Shown: one piece after another, positions 25,652 through 35,455 of the stretch
How positions within the stretch are numbered: the first letter of the stretch is position 1
Layout: each line of letters starts with the position of its first letter
Source of the DNA: Azospirillum sp. TSH100
Lineage (GTDB): Bacteria; Pseudomonadota; Alphaproteobacteria; Azospirillales; Azospirillaceae
Length of the DNA: 64,000 nucleotides
Direction of reading: 5' to 3'
Assembly (NCBI RefSeq): GCF_004923295.1
Contig: NZ_CP039634.1
Coordinates: 1,135,001-1,199,000 of the forward strand
Notes under the pieces: model-generated
Database searches by the model: none
Told to the model about the DNA's origin: nothing
What the model saw: only the letters and a program-made list of their open reading frames with translations
Made by a program: the position numbers and the translations under genes

Positions 25652-26752
25652 TTAGAAGGAGAAGCGGGTGTCCCACAGAACGATGTTGGCGTCGTTGTTG
25701 CGACCGCCCGACTTGTTGTCGACGTAGCTGTATTCCAGACCCGTGGTCAGGCCGGGGGCAACGGCATAGGTCACGCCGCCCTGGTAGACGTGGGCACGGG
25801 CGTAATCGGCGGCGGTGGCGGCACCGGTGCCGACATTGGCGCCCTTGGCGTCGGTGTAGGTGGCGGCCAGGATGACCGGGCCGATGGTGTACTGGGCACC
25901 GACCAGCCAGACCTGGTTGTCGTCGACGCCGCGATGGCTCTTGGCGTAGCCGCTGTCGCCGCTGAAGGCGTAGCTGCCGCCGATGGCGAAGGCGCCATAG
26001 GTGACGGTGGCGCCGGCGTGCACCGACGACAGGTCTTCAAAGCCGGTCGGGGCCTGGCCGAACTGGTAGGCAACGCTGGCTTCCAGGCCGACGCCGCTGA
26101 AGGCGCCCTTGTAGTAGGCCTGGACTTCGCCGATGTCGTTGTAGGTGACGTTCTTGCGGCGGTTGATGTCGGTGTTGCTGCTGCCGTAGGTCGGGGTGTA
26201 GGCGGCGGACAGCTTGAAGCCGGAGAAGCTCGGGGTGGAGTAGACGATCTTCGTGCTGGCGTCGCCCGACTCGAGGTTGCGCAGCGAACCGAGGACGTAC
26301 GGCAGCGAGGTCACGCCGTAATAGTTGAACACCCAGCCGTCAGGGCTGCCCGAGATGCCATCGACGTTCGGGCCGATGACGCCCGAGTCGTCCGACGGGC
26401 CGTTGACCACACCGGCCTGGATCGAACCGAAGGAGCCGTTGACGAACATGTAGGCGCGGTCGGCGTCGGTGGTGCGGACGTTGCCGGTGCCGTTGGAGGC
26501 GCGCAGGCGCAGGCGGGCGCCGTATTCCAGGCCGTTGTCAGCCTTGGCCGTCGGGGTGACGGTCAGGCGGAAGCGGTTGGCGAACTCGGTCTTGCGCAGG
26601 CTGTTGTCGTTGTCCTGGTCGACATAGGCGCCCTGGAAGAAGGCGTCGCCGCCCATGATGACGTCGAACTTCGACTTGGACTGGGCCGAGGCGGTGCCGC
26701 AGCCGGCGGCGAGGGCAACGGCTGCGCAGCCGATGACGAGAGAGCGCTTCAT
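25652..26752 (-). CDS. General porin, copy 2
   Basis: 366 residues with the same signal peptide, barrel pattern and terminal Phe as copy 1. By eye the two are the same length within four residues and very similar throughout (for example RKTEFANRFRLT and TAKADNGLEYGARLRLRA are identical), with differences clustered in presumed loops. That points to a fairly recent tandem duplication. The upstream 315 bp includes an AT-rich stretch near 26910-26930 and the palindrome AGGCGATCGCCT at 26930-26941. Confidence 0.93.
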   Translation of the reverse strand: MKRSLVIGCAAVALAAGCGTASAQSKSKFDVIMGGDAFFQGAYVDQDNDNSLRKTEFANRFRLTVTPTAKADNGLEYGARLRLRASNGTGNVRTTDADRAYMFVNGSFGSIQAGVVNGPSDDSGVIGPNVDGISGSPDGWVFNYYGVTSLPYVLGSLRNLESGDASTKIVYSTPSFSGFKLSAAYTPTYGSSNTDINRRKNVTYNDIGEVQAYYKGAFSGVGLEASVAYQFGQAPTGFEDLSSVHAGATVTYGAFAIGGSYAFSGDSGYAKSHRGVDDNQVWLVGAQYTIGPVILAATYTDAKGANVGTGAATAADYARAHVYQGGVTYAVAPGLTTGLEYSYVDNKSGGRNNDANIVLWDTRFSF

Positions 26753-27000
26753 GGATTGTCCATCCTTGTGCGTACGCCCCGTTTGACCCGGGAGCGCGCG
26801 GTTGTCTTATGGTTACGACTTAACCGCGCGGAGCCTTTCCGGACAAGAGACAAACTGCGTCGTCTTCACGCATTCGCAACATAGTTGCAGCAAAACCACA
26901 CGGCTAAAGCATTGAAATAATTAATAAAAAGGCGATCGCCTCATTTCTGGCCGGTTTCGCGCCCGCAAATAGGGCGCACTGCCCAAACGGCAGGCGCAAA

Positions 27001-27032
27001 GAAAAAGGGCGGTGGCCGAAGCCACCGCCCTT
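27001..27032 (-). terminator. Terminator of porin copy 3
   Basis: A 12-bp stem AAGGGCGGTGGC / GCCACCGCCCTT with a 4-base loop, followed by Ts on the minus strand. It lies 36 bases past the stop of porin copy 3. Confidence 0.92.
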
Positions 27033-27067
27033 CCTGTCCGTTTCCGGACGTTCGATCGGATAACCGA

Positions 27068-28216
27068 TTAGAACGCCAGGACCGAGCGCAGGATCACGAT
27101 GTTGCCCTTGTCGTCGCGGGCAGAGGCGTCGTTGTCGACCTTGAAGTAGTCGTACTGAGCCTGGACGGTCAGGCCCGGAGCGACGGTGTAGCCGACGCCG
27201 ATTTCGTAGACCTGCAGCTCACGGTCACCAGCGGTGCCGAGGGCGCCGGCGTCGCGGCCGTTCTTGTAGTTGGCGCCGATCACGATCGGGCCGGTGGTGT
27301 ACTGGGCGCCGACGTTCCAGTTGCGGGTCGGCTCGGTGAACACCGAACGGATCTTGTTCTGGCCCGACTTGCCGAAGTCGACATAGCCACCGCCCAGGGC
27401 GAAGCCGGCGTAGCCGACCTGCGCGCCAACCTGCCAGGCGTTCAGATCCTTGTAGTTGCTGCCGGCGACGTTATCGACAGCCTGACCCCAGAAGTAGCCG
27501 GCAGACGCCTTCAGGCTCACGCCACCGAAGGTGTTGTTGTAGTTGGCGCCAACTTCGACGATGTCGGTGAAGAGGCCCGAGGAGTTCGTGGTGACGCTCG
27601 CAGCGGTCGGCTTGGTGCGGTTGATGTCCGTGGCCGAGCTGTCGTTACGCGGGGTGTAGCTGGCGCCGAACTGGAAGCCGGCGAAACGCGGGCTGTAGTA
27701 GACGATCTTCGTGGAGTTGTTATCCACGGCGACCGACGGCGTCAGAATGTTGTTGCCGGTGACGGTGCCGGCGACGCCGCTGCTCAGGCCGATCCAGGCC
27801 GGCACGGCATCATAGATGCCCAGACCCAGATAGTCCATCGGGGCGGTGATGTAGGTGTCGTCGTTGTACGAGTCGGTCACGCCCAGACGAACCTGACCGA
27901 AGGTGCCCTGCGCGAAGATGTACGCGCGATCGGCATCGGTGGTGCGGGTGTTGCTGGTGCCGCTGTTGGCGCGGATGCGGATGCGCGCACCGTACTCCAG
28001 GCCGTTGTCGGCCTTGGCGGTCGGGATGACGTTGATGCGCATGCGGTTGCGGAATTCGGTCGAACGCAGGCCGGAGTCCAGATCCTGATCGACGTAGCCG
28101 GCTTCGAAGTAGGCGTCGCCGCCGATCTTGACTTCGAACTTGGCCTGGGCGTTGGCGGCGCCAGCGCCGAGGGCGAGAGCGGCGGCGGCAGCGCCGGCCA
28201 GCAGATAACGGGTCAT
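27068..28216 (-). CDS. General porin, copy 3
   Basis: 382 residues. Signal peptide MTRYLLAGAAAAALALG to AANAQ, a barrel pattern and a terminal Phe (LRSVLAF). It shares the motif TAKADNGLEYGARIRIRA with the other two but is clearly more diverged, so it is the older branch of the cluster. The ATG at 28216 is fixed by GGAGG 9-13 bases upstream. Codon choice is very uniform, as expected for a highly expressed outer-membrane protein. The 335 bp upstream to the DUF3576 gene contains no other gene that I can support. Confidence 0.93.
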   Translation of the reverse strand: MTRYLLAGAAAAALALGAGAANAQAKFEVKIGGDAYFEAGYVDQDLDSGLRSTEFRNRMRINVIPTAKADNGLEYGARIRIRANSGTSNTRTTDADRAYIFAQGTFGQVRLGVTDSYNDDTYITAPMDYLGLGIYDAVPAWIGLSSGVAGTVTGNNILTPSVAVDNNSTKIVYYSPRFAGFQFGASYTPRNDSSATDINRTKPTAASVTTNSSGLFTDIVEVGANYNNTFGGVSLKASAGYFWGQAVDNVAGSNYKDLNAWQVGAQVGYAGFALGGGYVDFGKSGQNKIRSVFTEPTRNWNVGAQYTTGPIVIGANYKNGRDAGALGTAGDRELQVYEIGVGYTVAPGLTVQAQYDYFKVDNDASARDDKGNIVILRSVLAF

Positions 28217-28551
28217 GATTTTTGCCTCCATCCTGGCAGCAGATGTTTCAGCCTGGTTGACGTCCTGGCTGAGACTTTCGTACGCACCCCCGCCCTTGCC
28301 AGCAAGCGGCAAATCTCCGGAATTGCTGCATTGGGGGGACAGTGTGTCGCACGGAGCACACTGACGAGGATGGGCCTTGCCGGTCTGCAACAGTCGAACC
28401 CGACAGGCCCGGCCTGTTGTCGTCCTGTTGTGGCGGGGTGGGGCAAAGACGCTTCCGCTGTTGCGTGGTGCCGTCCACTTATGGTCTGTTCACCGGCATT
28501 CCGCGCGTGACTCGCGCGCGGCAACCCCTTTTCTGAACCGGGTTCCCGACC

Positions 28552-29091
28552 ATGCGCCGTTCGACCGCCCTTCGCCTTGTCCCTGTACTGCTCGCGGCTT
28601 CCGTCTCGATCGCCGGCTGCGCAAGCTGGGGCGGCAAGACCGAAACCGTCGAAGAGCAGATGAAGAACAAGGATTACAAGTTCGGCAGCCTGCTCGGCAC
28701 GGACGGCGGCCTGAACCTGTTCGGCAAGAACAAGCGCGGCGGCGATCAGGACGCGGCCGGCGGCATCGGCGTCAACAGCTTCCTGTGGCGCGCCTCGCTC
28801 GACACGCTGTCCTTCATGCCGATCGCCTCGGCCGATCCCTTCGGCGGCGTGATCCTGACCGACTGGTACACCCCGCCCGATTCGCCGAACGAGCGGTTCA
28901 AGGTGAACCTCTATATCATGGACCGTCAGCTGCGCGCCGACGGTGTCCGGGTGTCGGTGTTCAAGCAGCAGCGGACCGGCAACGACTGGCGCGACATCAA
29001 CGTCGGGCCGGAAACCGCCGGCCAGCTGGAGGATGCGGTGCTGACCCGCGCCCGCCAGCTTCGCGTGGCGCAGAACGCCGCCGCCCGCTGA
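28552..29091 (+). CDS. DUF3576 lipoprotein
   Basis: 179 residues. Signal peptide with lipobox SIAGC (Cys about residue 23), so a predicted lipoprotein. The rest matches DUF3576: GIGVNSFLWRASLDTLSFMP, FGGVILTDWYTPPDSPNERF and KVNLYIMDRQLRADGVRVSV. This family is found just before leuS in many alphaproteobacteria, which suggests a conserved link to the leuS-lptE-holA unit and outer-membrane biogenesis. Its molecular role is unknown. Confidence 0.88.
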   Translation: MRRSTALRLVPVLLAASVSIAGCASWGGKTETVEEQMKNKDYKFGSLLGTDGGLNLFGKNKRGGDQDAAGGIGVNSFLWRASLDTLSFMPIASADPFGGVILTDWYTPPDSPNERFKVNLYIMDRQLRADGVRVSVFKQQRTGNDWRDINVGPETAGQLEDAVLTRARQLRVAQNAAAR

Positions 29092-29163
29092 CGCGGCGGC
29101 CGGTCCGGGGTGGCATCCCGGCCTTTCGAGCATCTGGTACAACGGAAAAACGGCGTCGCGCTC

Positions 29164-31734
29164 ATGTCGCGTTACAATGTCAAGGAAACCGAGGCGAAGT
29201 GGCAGGGCGTGTGGGACGGCAAGGGCTGTTTCACCGCGCGCGAGGACGCTTCCCGGCCCAAATACTATGTGCTGGAGATGTTCCCCTACCCGTCGGGGCG
29301 CATCCACATGGGCCATGTCCGCAACTACACCATCGGCGACGTGATCGCGCGCTTCAAGCGCGCCAAGGGCTTCAACGTCCTGCACCCGATGGGCTGGGAC
29401 GCCTTCGGCCTACCGGCCGAGAACGCCGCGCTTGAGAAGAAGGTCCATCCCGCCGCATGGACGCGCGAGAACATCGCGACCATGCGCGGGCAGCTGAAGA
29501 CGATGGGCCTGTCCATCGACTGGGACCGCGAGATCGCCACCTGCGACGTGGAGTATTACCGCCACGAGCAGAAGATGTTCCTGGATTTCCTGAAGGTGGG
29601 CCTCGCCTACCGCAAGGAATCCTGGGTGAACTGGGACCCGGTGGACAACACCGTTCTCGCCAACGAGCAGGTGATCGACGGCCGCGGCTGGCGCACCGGT
29701 GCGCTGGTGGAAAAGCGCAAGCTGTCGCAGTGGTTCCTGAAGATCACCGCCTATGCCGAAGACCTGCTGAAGGGGCTGGAGACGCTGGACCGTTGGCCCG
29801 AGCGTGTCCGCATCATGCAGGAGAACTGGATCGGCAAGTCCACCGGCGTCCGCTTCCGCTTCAAGATCAAGGGGCGCGAGGACGAGTTGGAGGTCTTCAC
29901 CACCCGTCCGGACACGCTGTTCGGCGCCTCCTTCGCCGCGATCTCCCCGAATCACCCGCTGGCCGCCGAACTGGCCGCCTCCAGCCCGGAACTGGCCGAG
30001 TTCATCGCCGAGTGCAACCGGCTGGGTACCAGCGAGGAAGCGATCGAGACGGCGGAGAAGCGCGGTTTCGACACCGGCCTGAAGGTCGTGCACCCCTTCG
30101 ACCCGTCGTGGGAGCTGCCGGTCTATGTCGCCAACTTCGTGCTGATGGAATACGGCACGGGCGCGATCTTCGCCTGCCCGGCGCATGACCAGCGCGACCT
30201 GGATTTCGCCCGCAAGTACGGTCTACCGGTCCGTCCGGTGGTGATCCCGGCCGATGCCGACCCGGCGGTCTTCGAGGTCGGGAGCGAGGCCTATACCGGT
30301 CCCGGCGTGCTGCGGAACTCCGTTTTCCTCGACGGACTCGACACCGAGTCGGCGAAGGACGAGGCCGGCAAGCGGCTGGAGGCGGCTGGCCAGGGCGAGC
30401 GCACCACCCAGTACCGCCTGCGCGACTGGGGCGTGTCGCGCCAGCGCTATTGGGGCTGCCCGATCCCGGTCGTCCATTGCGAGTCGTGCGGCATCGTTCC
30501 GGTGCCGGACGACCAGCTGCCCGTCGTGCTGCCGGAGGACGTGACCTTCGACAAGCCCGGCAACCCGCTGGACCATCACCCGACCTGGAAGCACACCAGC
30601 TGCCCGACCTGCGGCAAGCCGGCGCTGCGCGAGACGGACACCTTCGACACCTTCATCGAGTCGTCCTGGTATTTCGCCCGCTTCTGCTCGCCCAAGACCG
30701 GGGATGCCGCCTTCACCCGTGAGGCGGTCGATTACTGGCTGGGTGTCGACCAATATATCGGCGGCATCGAGCATGCGGTCCTGCACCTGCTCTACAGCCG
30801 CTTCTGGACGCGCGCGCTGAAGACCTGCGGCTATCTGAACCTGGACGAGCCGTTCACCGGCCTGTTTACCCAGGGCATGGTCAACCATGAGACCTACAAG
30901 GATGCCGACACCGGTGCCTGGCTGGCTCCGACCGACCTGACGAAGAACGACAAGGGCGAGTGGGTCCGGGCCGACAGCGGTGTGCCGGTCAATGTCGGCC
31001 GCGTCGAGAAGATGTCGAAGTCGAAGAAGAACGTGGTGGACCCGGCGCACATCATCGGCACCTATGGCGCCGACGCCGCCCGCCTGTTCATGCTGTCCGA
31101 CAGTCCGCCGGAACGCGATCTGGAATGGACCGAGGCCGGCATCGACGGGGCCTGGCGCTACATCAACCGCCTGTGGCGGATGGTGACGGAGGCCCCGGTG
31201 GAACTGCCCGCCGCCGGCACGCCGAAGCCCGAGTCGCTTGGCTCGAAGGCCGAGGCAGCCCGCCGTCTGGTCCATAAGACCATCGCCGGCGTGTCCGACG
31301 ATCTCGACAAGTTCCGCTTCAACAAGGCGGTCGCCCGTGTCCGCGAGCTGTCCAACGCGCTGGGCGAACTGGACGGCAAGGGCGAGGGCGAGGCCTGGGT
31401 GCTGCGCGAGGGCTTCGAGTCGCTGGTCCGCCTCGTCGGTCCGATGATGCCGCATCTGGGCGAGGAGCTGTGGGCGCAGCTGGGTCACGGCACCCTGCTG
31501 GCCGACCAGCCCTGGCCGGAGGCCGACCCCGCCCTGGTGGTGGAGGACAGCGTCAAGGTCGCGGTCCAGGTCAACGGCAAGCTCCGCGCCACGCTGGAGC
31601 TGCCGCGCGACATGGACAAGGATGCGGCGGAGCAGGCGGCGCTTGCCGATTCCAACGTGCAGCGCGCCATGGACGGCAAGCCGGCGCGCAAGGTCATCGT
31701 CGTCCCGAACCGGGTGATCAATGTCGTCGTCTGA
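29164..31734 (+). CDS. leuS: Leucyl-tRNA synthetase
   Basis: 856 residues, normal for bacterial LeuRS. Class Ia motifs: the HIGH box variant in [14 protein letters not shown] and the KMSKS loop [13 protein letters not shown]. The editing domain (about 220-420) has [10 protein letters not shown], and zinc-type cysteines are seen in CESCG and CPTCGKPAL. The ATG at 29164 begins [14 protein letters not shown], the usual start; the frame extends 18 codons further without homology. The lptE start lies close to its end. Confidence 0.97.
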   Translation: MSRYNVKETEAKWQGVWDGKGCFTAREDASRPKYYVLEMFPYPSGRIHMGHVRNYTIGDVIARFKRAKGFNVLHPMGWDAFGLPAENAALEKKVHPAAWTRENIATMRGQLKTMGLSIDWDREIATCDVEYYRHEQKMFLDFLKVGLAYRKESWVNWDPVDNTVLANEQVIDGRGWRTGALVEKRKLSQWFLKITAYAEDLLKGLETLDRWPERVRIMQENWIGKSTGVRFRFKIKGREDELEVFTTRPDTLFGASFAAISPNHPLAAELAASSPELAEFIAECNRLGTSEEAIETAEKRGFDTGLKVVHPFDPSWELPVYVANFVLMEYGTGAIFACPAHDQRDLDFARKYGLPVRPVVIPADADPAVFEVGSEAYTGPGVLRNSVFLDGLDTESAKDEAGKRLEAAGQGERTTQYRLRDWGVSRQRYWGCPIPVVHCESCGIVPVPDDQLPVVLPEDVTFDKPGNPLDHHPTWKHTSCPTCGKPALRETDTFDTFIESSWYFARFCSPKTGDAAFTREAVDYWLGVDQYIGGIEHAVLHLLYSRFWTRALKTCGYLNLDEPFTGLFTQGMVNHETYKDADTGAWLAPTDLTKNDKGEWVRADSGVPVNVGRVEKMSKSKKNVVDPAHIIGTYGADAARLFMLSDSPPERDLEWTEAGIDGAWRYINRLWRMVTEAPVELPAAGTPKPESLGSKAEAARRLVHKTIAGVSDDLDKFRFNKAVARVRELSNALGELDGKGEGEAWVLREGFESLVRLVGPMMPHLGEELWAQLGHGTLLADQPWPEADPALVVEDSVKVAVQVNGKLRATLELPRDMDKDAAEQAALADSNVQRAMDGKPARKVIVVPNRVINVVV

Positions 31735-31786
31735 TCCCAGATCGATCCGCCAGGGCTCGCTCTGCCGGAGCCCGATCCGTCGGACC

Positions 31787-32293
31787 ATGGCGCGGGGGCT
31801 GTTCGCCCTTGCGCTCGGTCTGTCAGCCGTGTCCCTGTCGGGCTGCGGGTTCCAGCCGCTCTATGGTGGCAAGGGCATCGGGGCTGCGGCGTCGGACCGG
31901 CTGATGGAGGTCGACATCGCGTCGATCCCCAACCGGGAAGGGCAGAAGCTCCGCAACCTGCTGATTGACAACTTCTATCCGTCGGAGCGGCCGAGCAACC
32001 CGCGCTACCGGCTGGACGTGTCGCTGTCGGCGTCGGAGCAGAAGCTGGCCCTGCAGAAGGACGCCACCGCGGTGCGCGCCCAGCTGCTGGTCAACGCCCC
32101 CTACCGGCTGACCGACACCCAGACCGGGCAGGTCGTGTTCCAGTCCAGCTCGCGCTCCATGGTCAGCTACAACACGCTGGAGCAGCATTACGCGGCCATC
32201 GCGACGGTGCAGAACGCCTATGACCGGGCGCTGGACGACATTTCCAACGACATCACCACCCGCGTCGCCATGTTTCTCGGCCGCGGGTCCTGA
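31787..32293 (+). CDS. lptE: LPS assembly lipoprotein LptE
   Basis: 168 residues from the ATG at 31787, which gives an ideal lipoprotein signal (MARGLFALALGL...LSGC). An earlier ATG at 31721 overlaps the leuS end by 14 bases and would add 22 residues before the signal. The mature protein begins GFQPLYGG, the LptE hallmark, and contains REGQKLRNLLIDNF. LptE plugs the LptD barrel that inserts lipopolysaccharide into the outer membrane. The leuS-lptE-holA order is conserved in alphaproteobacteria. Confidence 0.92.
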   Translation: MARGLFALALGLSAVSLSGCGFQPLYGGKGIGAAASDRLMEVDIASIPNREGQKLRNLLIDNFYPSERPSNPRYRLDVSLSASEQKLALQKDATAVRAQLLVNAPYRLTDTQTGQVVFQSSSRSMVSYNTLEQHYAAIATVQNAYDRALDDISNDITTRVAMFLGRGS

Positions 32294-32311
32294 CCTGCCG
32301 GGGATGCGCGG

Positions 32312-33337
32312 GTGAAGCTCCAGCCCAAGGCGATCGACGGTTTTCTGCGCAGCCCGGACCGCAAGGTCCGGGCGGTGCTGCTTTATGGCCCCGACTCGGG
32401 GCTTGTCCGTGACCGTGCCCAGACGCTGGGCAAGACGGTGGTGCAGGACCTGTCCGACCCCTTCCGCATCGCCGAATTCCTCGGACGCGCCCTGGCCGAC
32501 GATCCGGCGCGGCTGGCGGACGAAGCGGCGGCGATCTCCTTCACCGGCGGCCGGCGCCTGATCCGAGTCCGCGACGCGGAGGACAACGCCACCGCCGCCT
32601 TCGCCGCCTTCTTCGAGAATTTGCCGCCGGGCGACAGCCTCGTTGTCGTCGAGTCGGGCGACCTGTCGGCCCGCTCCAAGCTGCGGCTTCTGTTCGAGGG
32701 GGATGATGCCGCCGCCGCCATCCCTTGCTATGTCGAGGAGGAGGCGTCGCTCGGACGCGTCATCGCCGACATCCTGCACGGTCACGGGCTGACCGCCGAC
32801 CCCGACGTGCTGAGCTTCCTGGCCGCCAACCTGGTCGGCGACCGCATGGTGGCCCGCGGCGAGGCGGAGAAGCTGGCGCTTTACATGGGCGGCGAGAAGC
32901 GCGTGCGGCTGGAGGATGCCCAGGCCTGCATCGGCGACAGCGCCGCCCTGTCGATGGACGAGCCTGTGTGGGCGGCGGCGGAGGGCGATTTCGCCACGCT
33001 CGACCGCTCGCTGGCGCGGCTGTTCGCCGAGGGCACCTCGCCGGTGCCGATCCTGCGCGGCGCCCAGCGCCATTTCCAGCGCCTGCAACTGCTCACCGCC
33101 CAGGTCGCCGCCGGCAAGTCGCCGGAGGCCGCTGTCGAGTCGCTGCGCCCGCCGGTCTTCTTCAAGCTGAAGACCCGGCTGGTCAGACAGGCCCGTCACT
33201 GGTCGCCCAACCATGTCCGTCAGGCGCTGGAACGTCTGGTCGATGCCGAGGCCGACTGCAAGCGCACCAACATGCCGGACGAGACCCTGTGCGCCCGCGT
33301 GCTCTTCCAACTGGCCTCGCTCGGGGCGCGGCGCTGA
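32312..33337 (+). CDS. holA: DNA polymerase III subunit delta
   Basis: 341 residues with a GTG start 18 bases after the lptE stop. It is the clamp-loader subunit that opens the beta sliding clamp. Family features are AVLLYGPDSGLVRDRAQTL near the N-terminus, the clamp-binding helix region SDPFRIAEFLG, and SLVVVESGDLSARSKLR in the AAA+-like part. The C-terminal collar domain follows. Confidence 0.94.
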   Translation: MKLQPKAIDGFLRSPDRKVRAVLLYGPDSGLVRDRAQTLGKTVVQDLSDPFRIAEFLGRALADDPARLADEAAAISFTGGRRLIRVRDAEDNATAAFAAFFENLPPGDSLVVVESGDLSARSKLRLLFEGDDAAAAIPCYVEEEASLGRVIADILHGHGLTADPDVLSFLAANLVGDRMVARGEAEKLALYMGGEKRVRLEDAQACIGDSAALSMDEPVWAAAEGDFATLDRSLARLFAEGTSPVPILRGAQRHFQRLQLLTAQVAAGKSPEAAVESLRPPVFFKLKTRLVRQARHWSPNHVRQALERLVDAEADCKRTNMPDETLCARVLFQLASLGARR

Positions 33338-33386
33338 AGGAAGGCGCCGGCTTGACCATTGGGGTCTGCGTGCTATCTCGCCGGGC

Positions 33387-33914
33387 ATGAGCGACGCCAC
33401 TTACACCGCGCCACCGCCCGCCCCCTTCCGGGTGCGCTGGTGGCAACCCCTGCTGTTCTGGATCATCGTCAACGCCTGGGGCTTCGTCGAGCGTGGCGGG
33501 CAACCCTTCGCCGGCCACCATCCGTCGCCGTTGCAGCCGCCGGGCTGGGTGTTCCCGATGATGTGGTTCACGCTGAACGTCTTCCAGATCTGGGGCGACA
33601 TCCGTCTGATCGACCCGGCACGGCGAATCCGCTACCGCGGCCTGCTGATCGGATTACAGGCTGTGACCTGGGTGATCTACGCCACCTTCAGCCTCGTCTA
33701 TTTCACCTTCGGCAGTTCGATCCTCGCCGCCCTCTGGACGGTGTCCTTCTTCGTCATCACCTCGGCCTGCATCGCGCTGGTGGCGCGGGACGACCGCGGA
33801 ATTGCGCTGATCTGGGCGCCGCTGATCCTGTGGACCGGATTCGCTTCGGTGGTCGGCATCCACAATGCGCTCATCAACCCCGATCCGCTGTTCGGCACGC
33901 CAGCACTCTGGTAA
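33387..33914 (+). CDS. TspO/MBR-like tryptophan-rich membrane protein
   Basis: 175 residues with about five predicted membrane segments. PPGWVFPMMWFTLN resembles the PPGWVFGPVW signature of TspO proteins but diverges after it. The C-terminus (LILWTGFASVVGIHNALIN) fits the fifth helix. TspO proteins bind porphyrins and affect photosynthetic or stress gene expression. Assignment to the family is likely, but the substitutions leave the ligand open. It lies 49 bases after holA. Confidence 0.6.
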   Translation: MSDATYTAPPPAPFRVRWWQPLLFWIIVNAWGFVERGGQPFAGHHPSPLQPPGWVFPMMWFTLNVFQIWGDIRLIDPARRIRYRGLLIGLQAVTWVIYATFSLVYFTFGSSILAALWTVSFFVITSACIALVARDDRGIALIWAPLILWTGFASVVGIHNALINPDPLFGTPALW

Positions 33915-33996
33915 TAATACCCGGATAAAAACCTTGCGCAAAATATCACCCGGGTATAACCAGCCGGAACCGATGTGTCACGCGAGGAGACTGGCC

Positions 33997-34341
33997 ATGG
34001 CGACCCGGCTTGGGAAAGAGGATCGCAAGGCGGCGGCGGCCGCCTACAAGGAACGTAAGAGCGTGGCCGGCGTGTTCGCCGTCCGCTGCGCGTCCGCCGG
34101 TGCGGTGTGGGCGGGCGGCGCGCCGGACCTCGACAAGATCCAGAACCGGCTGTGGTTCCAGCTGAAGATGGGCACTTGCCCGCACCGCAGCCTGCAGGCG
34201 GCGTGGAACGCCCATGGCGCCGAGTCGCTGGCGTTCGAGGTCATCGAGCGGCTGGAGGAGGAGCTCGCCTTCGCCCGCGCCGCCGCCTTGAAGGCGCGGG
34301 TCGCCCATTGGGCCGCGTCGTTGGCAGCGGAGGCGATCTGA
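33997..34341 (+). CDS. GIY-YIG nuclease family protein
   Basis: 114 residues. It has the small GIY-YIG-like domain in the form common in Azospirillum: YKERKSVAGVFAVRCASAGAVWAGGAPDLDKI, then LQAAWNAHGAESLAFEVIERL. The canonical GIY and YIG tripeptides are replaced by GVF and VWAG, so activity is uncertain. The ATG at 33997 has GAGGAGA about 8 bases upstream. It ends 11 bases before the stop of the converging aminomutase-like gene. Confidence 0.72.
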   Translation: MATRLGKEDRKAAAAAYKERKSVAGVFAVRCASAGAVWAGGAPDLDKIQNRLWFQLKMGTCPHRSLQAAWNAHGAESLAFEVIERLEEELAFARAAALKARVAHWAASLAAEAI

Positions 34342-34351
34342 CGGCCGACCG

Positions 34352-35389
34352 TCAGCCGCGGTAGTCGTGAACCCGGCCGGTGAAGTCGGTCACGCGATAG
34401 CGCTCCTCGCTCTCCGCTTCGATCCAGGCCGGGGCGGCCGGCGCCTTGCCGTGACCGCCGGGGATGTCGAGGACGTAGGTGGGCTGGCACAGGCCGGACA
34501 GTTTCCCGCGCAGGCCGCGCACCAGCGCCTGCCCCTCCGCCAGCGTCGGGCGGAAATGGCTGGTGCCGGCGGCAAGGTCGGGGTGGTGAAGGTAGTAGGG
34601 TTTCACCCGGTTGCGTACCATGCCGCGGAACAGAGCCTCCAGCGCGGCATGACTGTCGTTGATGCCCTTCAGCAGCACGGTCTGGCCGACCAGCGGAATG
34701 CCGGCCTCCACCAGCCGGGCAAGCGCCGCCCGCACCGGCGGGGTCAACTCGTCGGCATGGTTGATGTGGACCGCGACCCAGGTGGCGAGGTCGGAGGCGG
34801 TCAGCGCTTCCACCAGGTCAGGCGTGACACGGTCCGGGTCGGCCGCGGGGATCCGGCTGTGCAGGCGGACGACGCCGACATGCGGCATGGCCGACAGCGC
34901 CTGGACGATCCCGCGCAGCCGGCGCGGCGACAGCAGCAGCGGATCGCCGCCGGTGACGACGACCTCCCACACCTCTTCGTGATCGCGGATGTAGGCCAGG
35001 GCGGCGTCCATCTCGTCGGCTGTCAGCGCCTCGCCACCGGGGCCGACCATCTCGCGGCGGAAGCAGAAGCGGCAGTAGACGGCACAGGCGTGCAGCGGCT
35101 TCAGCAGCACCCGGTCGGGATAGCGGTGGACGATTCCCTTCACCGGGCTGCGCGCGCCATCGCCGATCGGGTCTTCCATCTCTTCCGGCGTGCTGTACGC
35201 CTCGGCGGGGGAGGGGACATACTGGGCATGGAGGGGATCCTGCGGATCCGTACGCCCGGCCAGCGTCTCGCGCAGGTAAGGGGTCAGCGCCACGGCATAG
35301 CGGTCGGCGACCGTGCGTACGGCTTCGCCGGCCTCCGGCGTCATCAGCCCGGCGGCCACCAGATCGGAAACGCTGTGCAGGGCCTTCAT
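34352..35389 (-). CDS. Lysine-2,3-aminomutase-like radical SAM protein (KamA/EpmB family)
   Basis: 345 residues. The radical SAM cluster is CAVYCRFCFRR (CxxxCxxC). Other family motifs are HRYPDRVLLKPLHACA, VTGGDPLLLSPRRL and PYYLHHPDLAAGTSHFR, the last contributing to PLP binding. It is short like EpmB, which makes beta-lysine for elongation factor P, rather than the larger clostridial lysine aminomutases. No efp or epmA gene is in the window, so the EF-P role is inferred. It is divergent from the glycerophosphodiesterase gene. Confidence 0.88.
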   Translation of the reverse strand: MKALHSVSDLVAAGLMTPEAGEAVRTVADRYAVALTPYLRETLAGRTDPQDPLHAQYVPSPAEAYSTPEEMEDPIGDGARSPVKGIVHRYPDRVLLKPLHACAVYCRFCFRREMVGPGGEALTADEMDAALAYIRDHEEVWEVVVTGGDPLLLSPRRLRGIVQALSAMPHVGVVRLHSRIPAADPDRVTPDLVEALTASDLATWVAVHINHADELTPPVRAALARLVEAGIPLVGQTVLLKGINDSHAALEALFRGMVRNRVKPYYLHHPDLAAGTSHFRPTLAEGQALVRGLRGKLSGLCQPTYVLDIPGGHGKAPAAPAWIEAESEERYRVTDFTGRVHDYRG

Positions 35390-35455
35390 CGCTCTTTCCC
35401 GCTTCGACGGAATGGGTCATGTAGGAAAGCGACCGCTCTTACTCCTGCGAGACCC

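Noticed and set aside
26930-26941. AGGCGATCGCCT as a terminator or HIP1-type repeat
   Set aside because: The palindrome has no loop to form a hairpin, and only one copy was noticed, so it cannot be called a repeat family.
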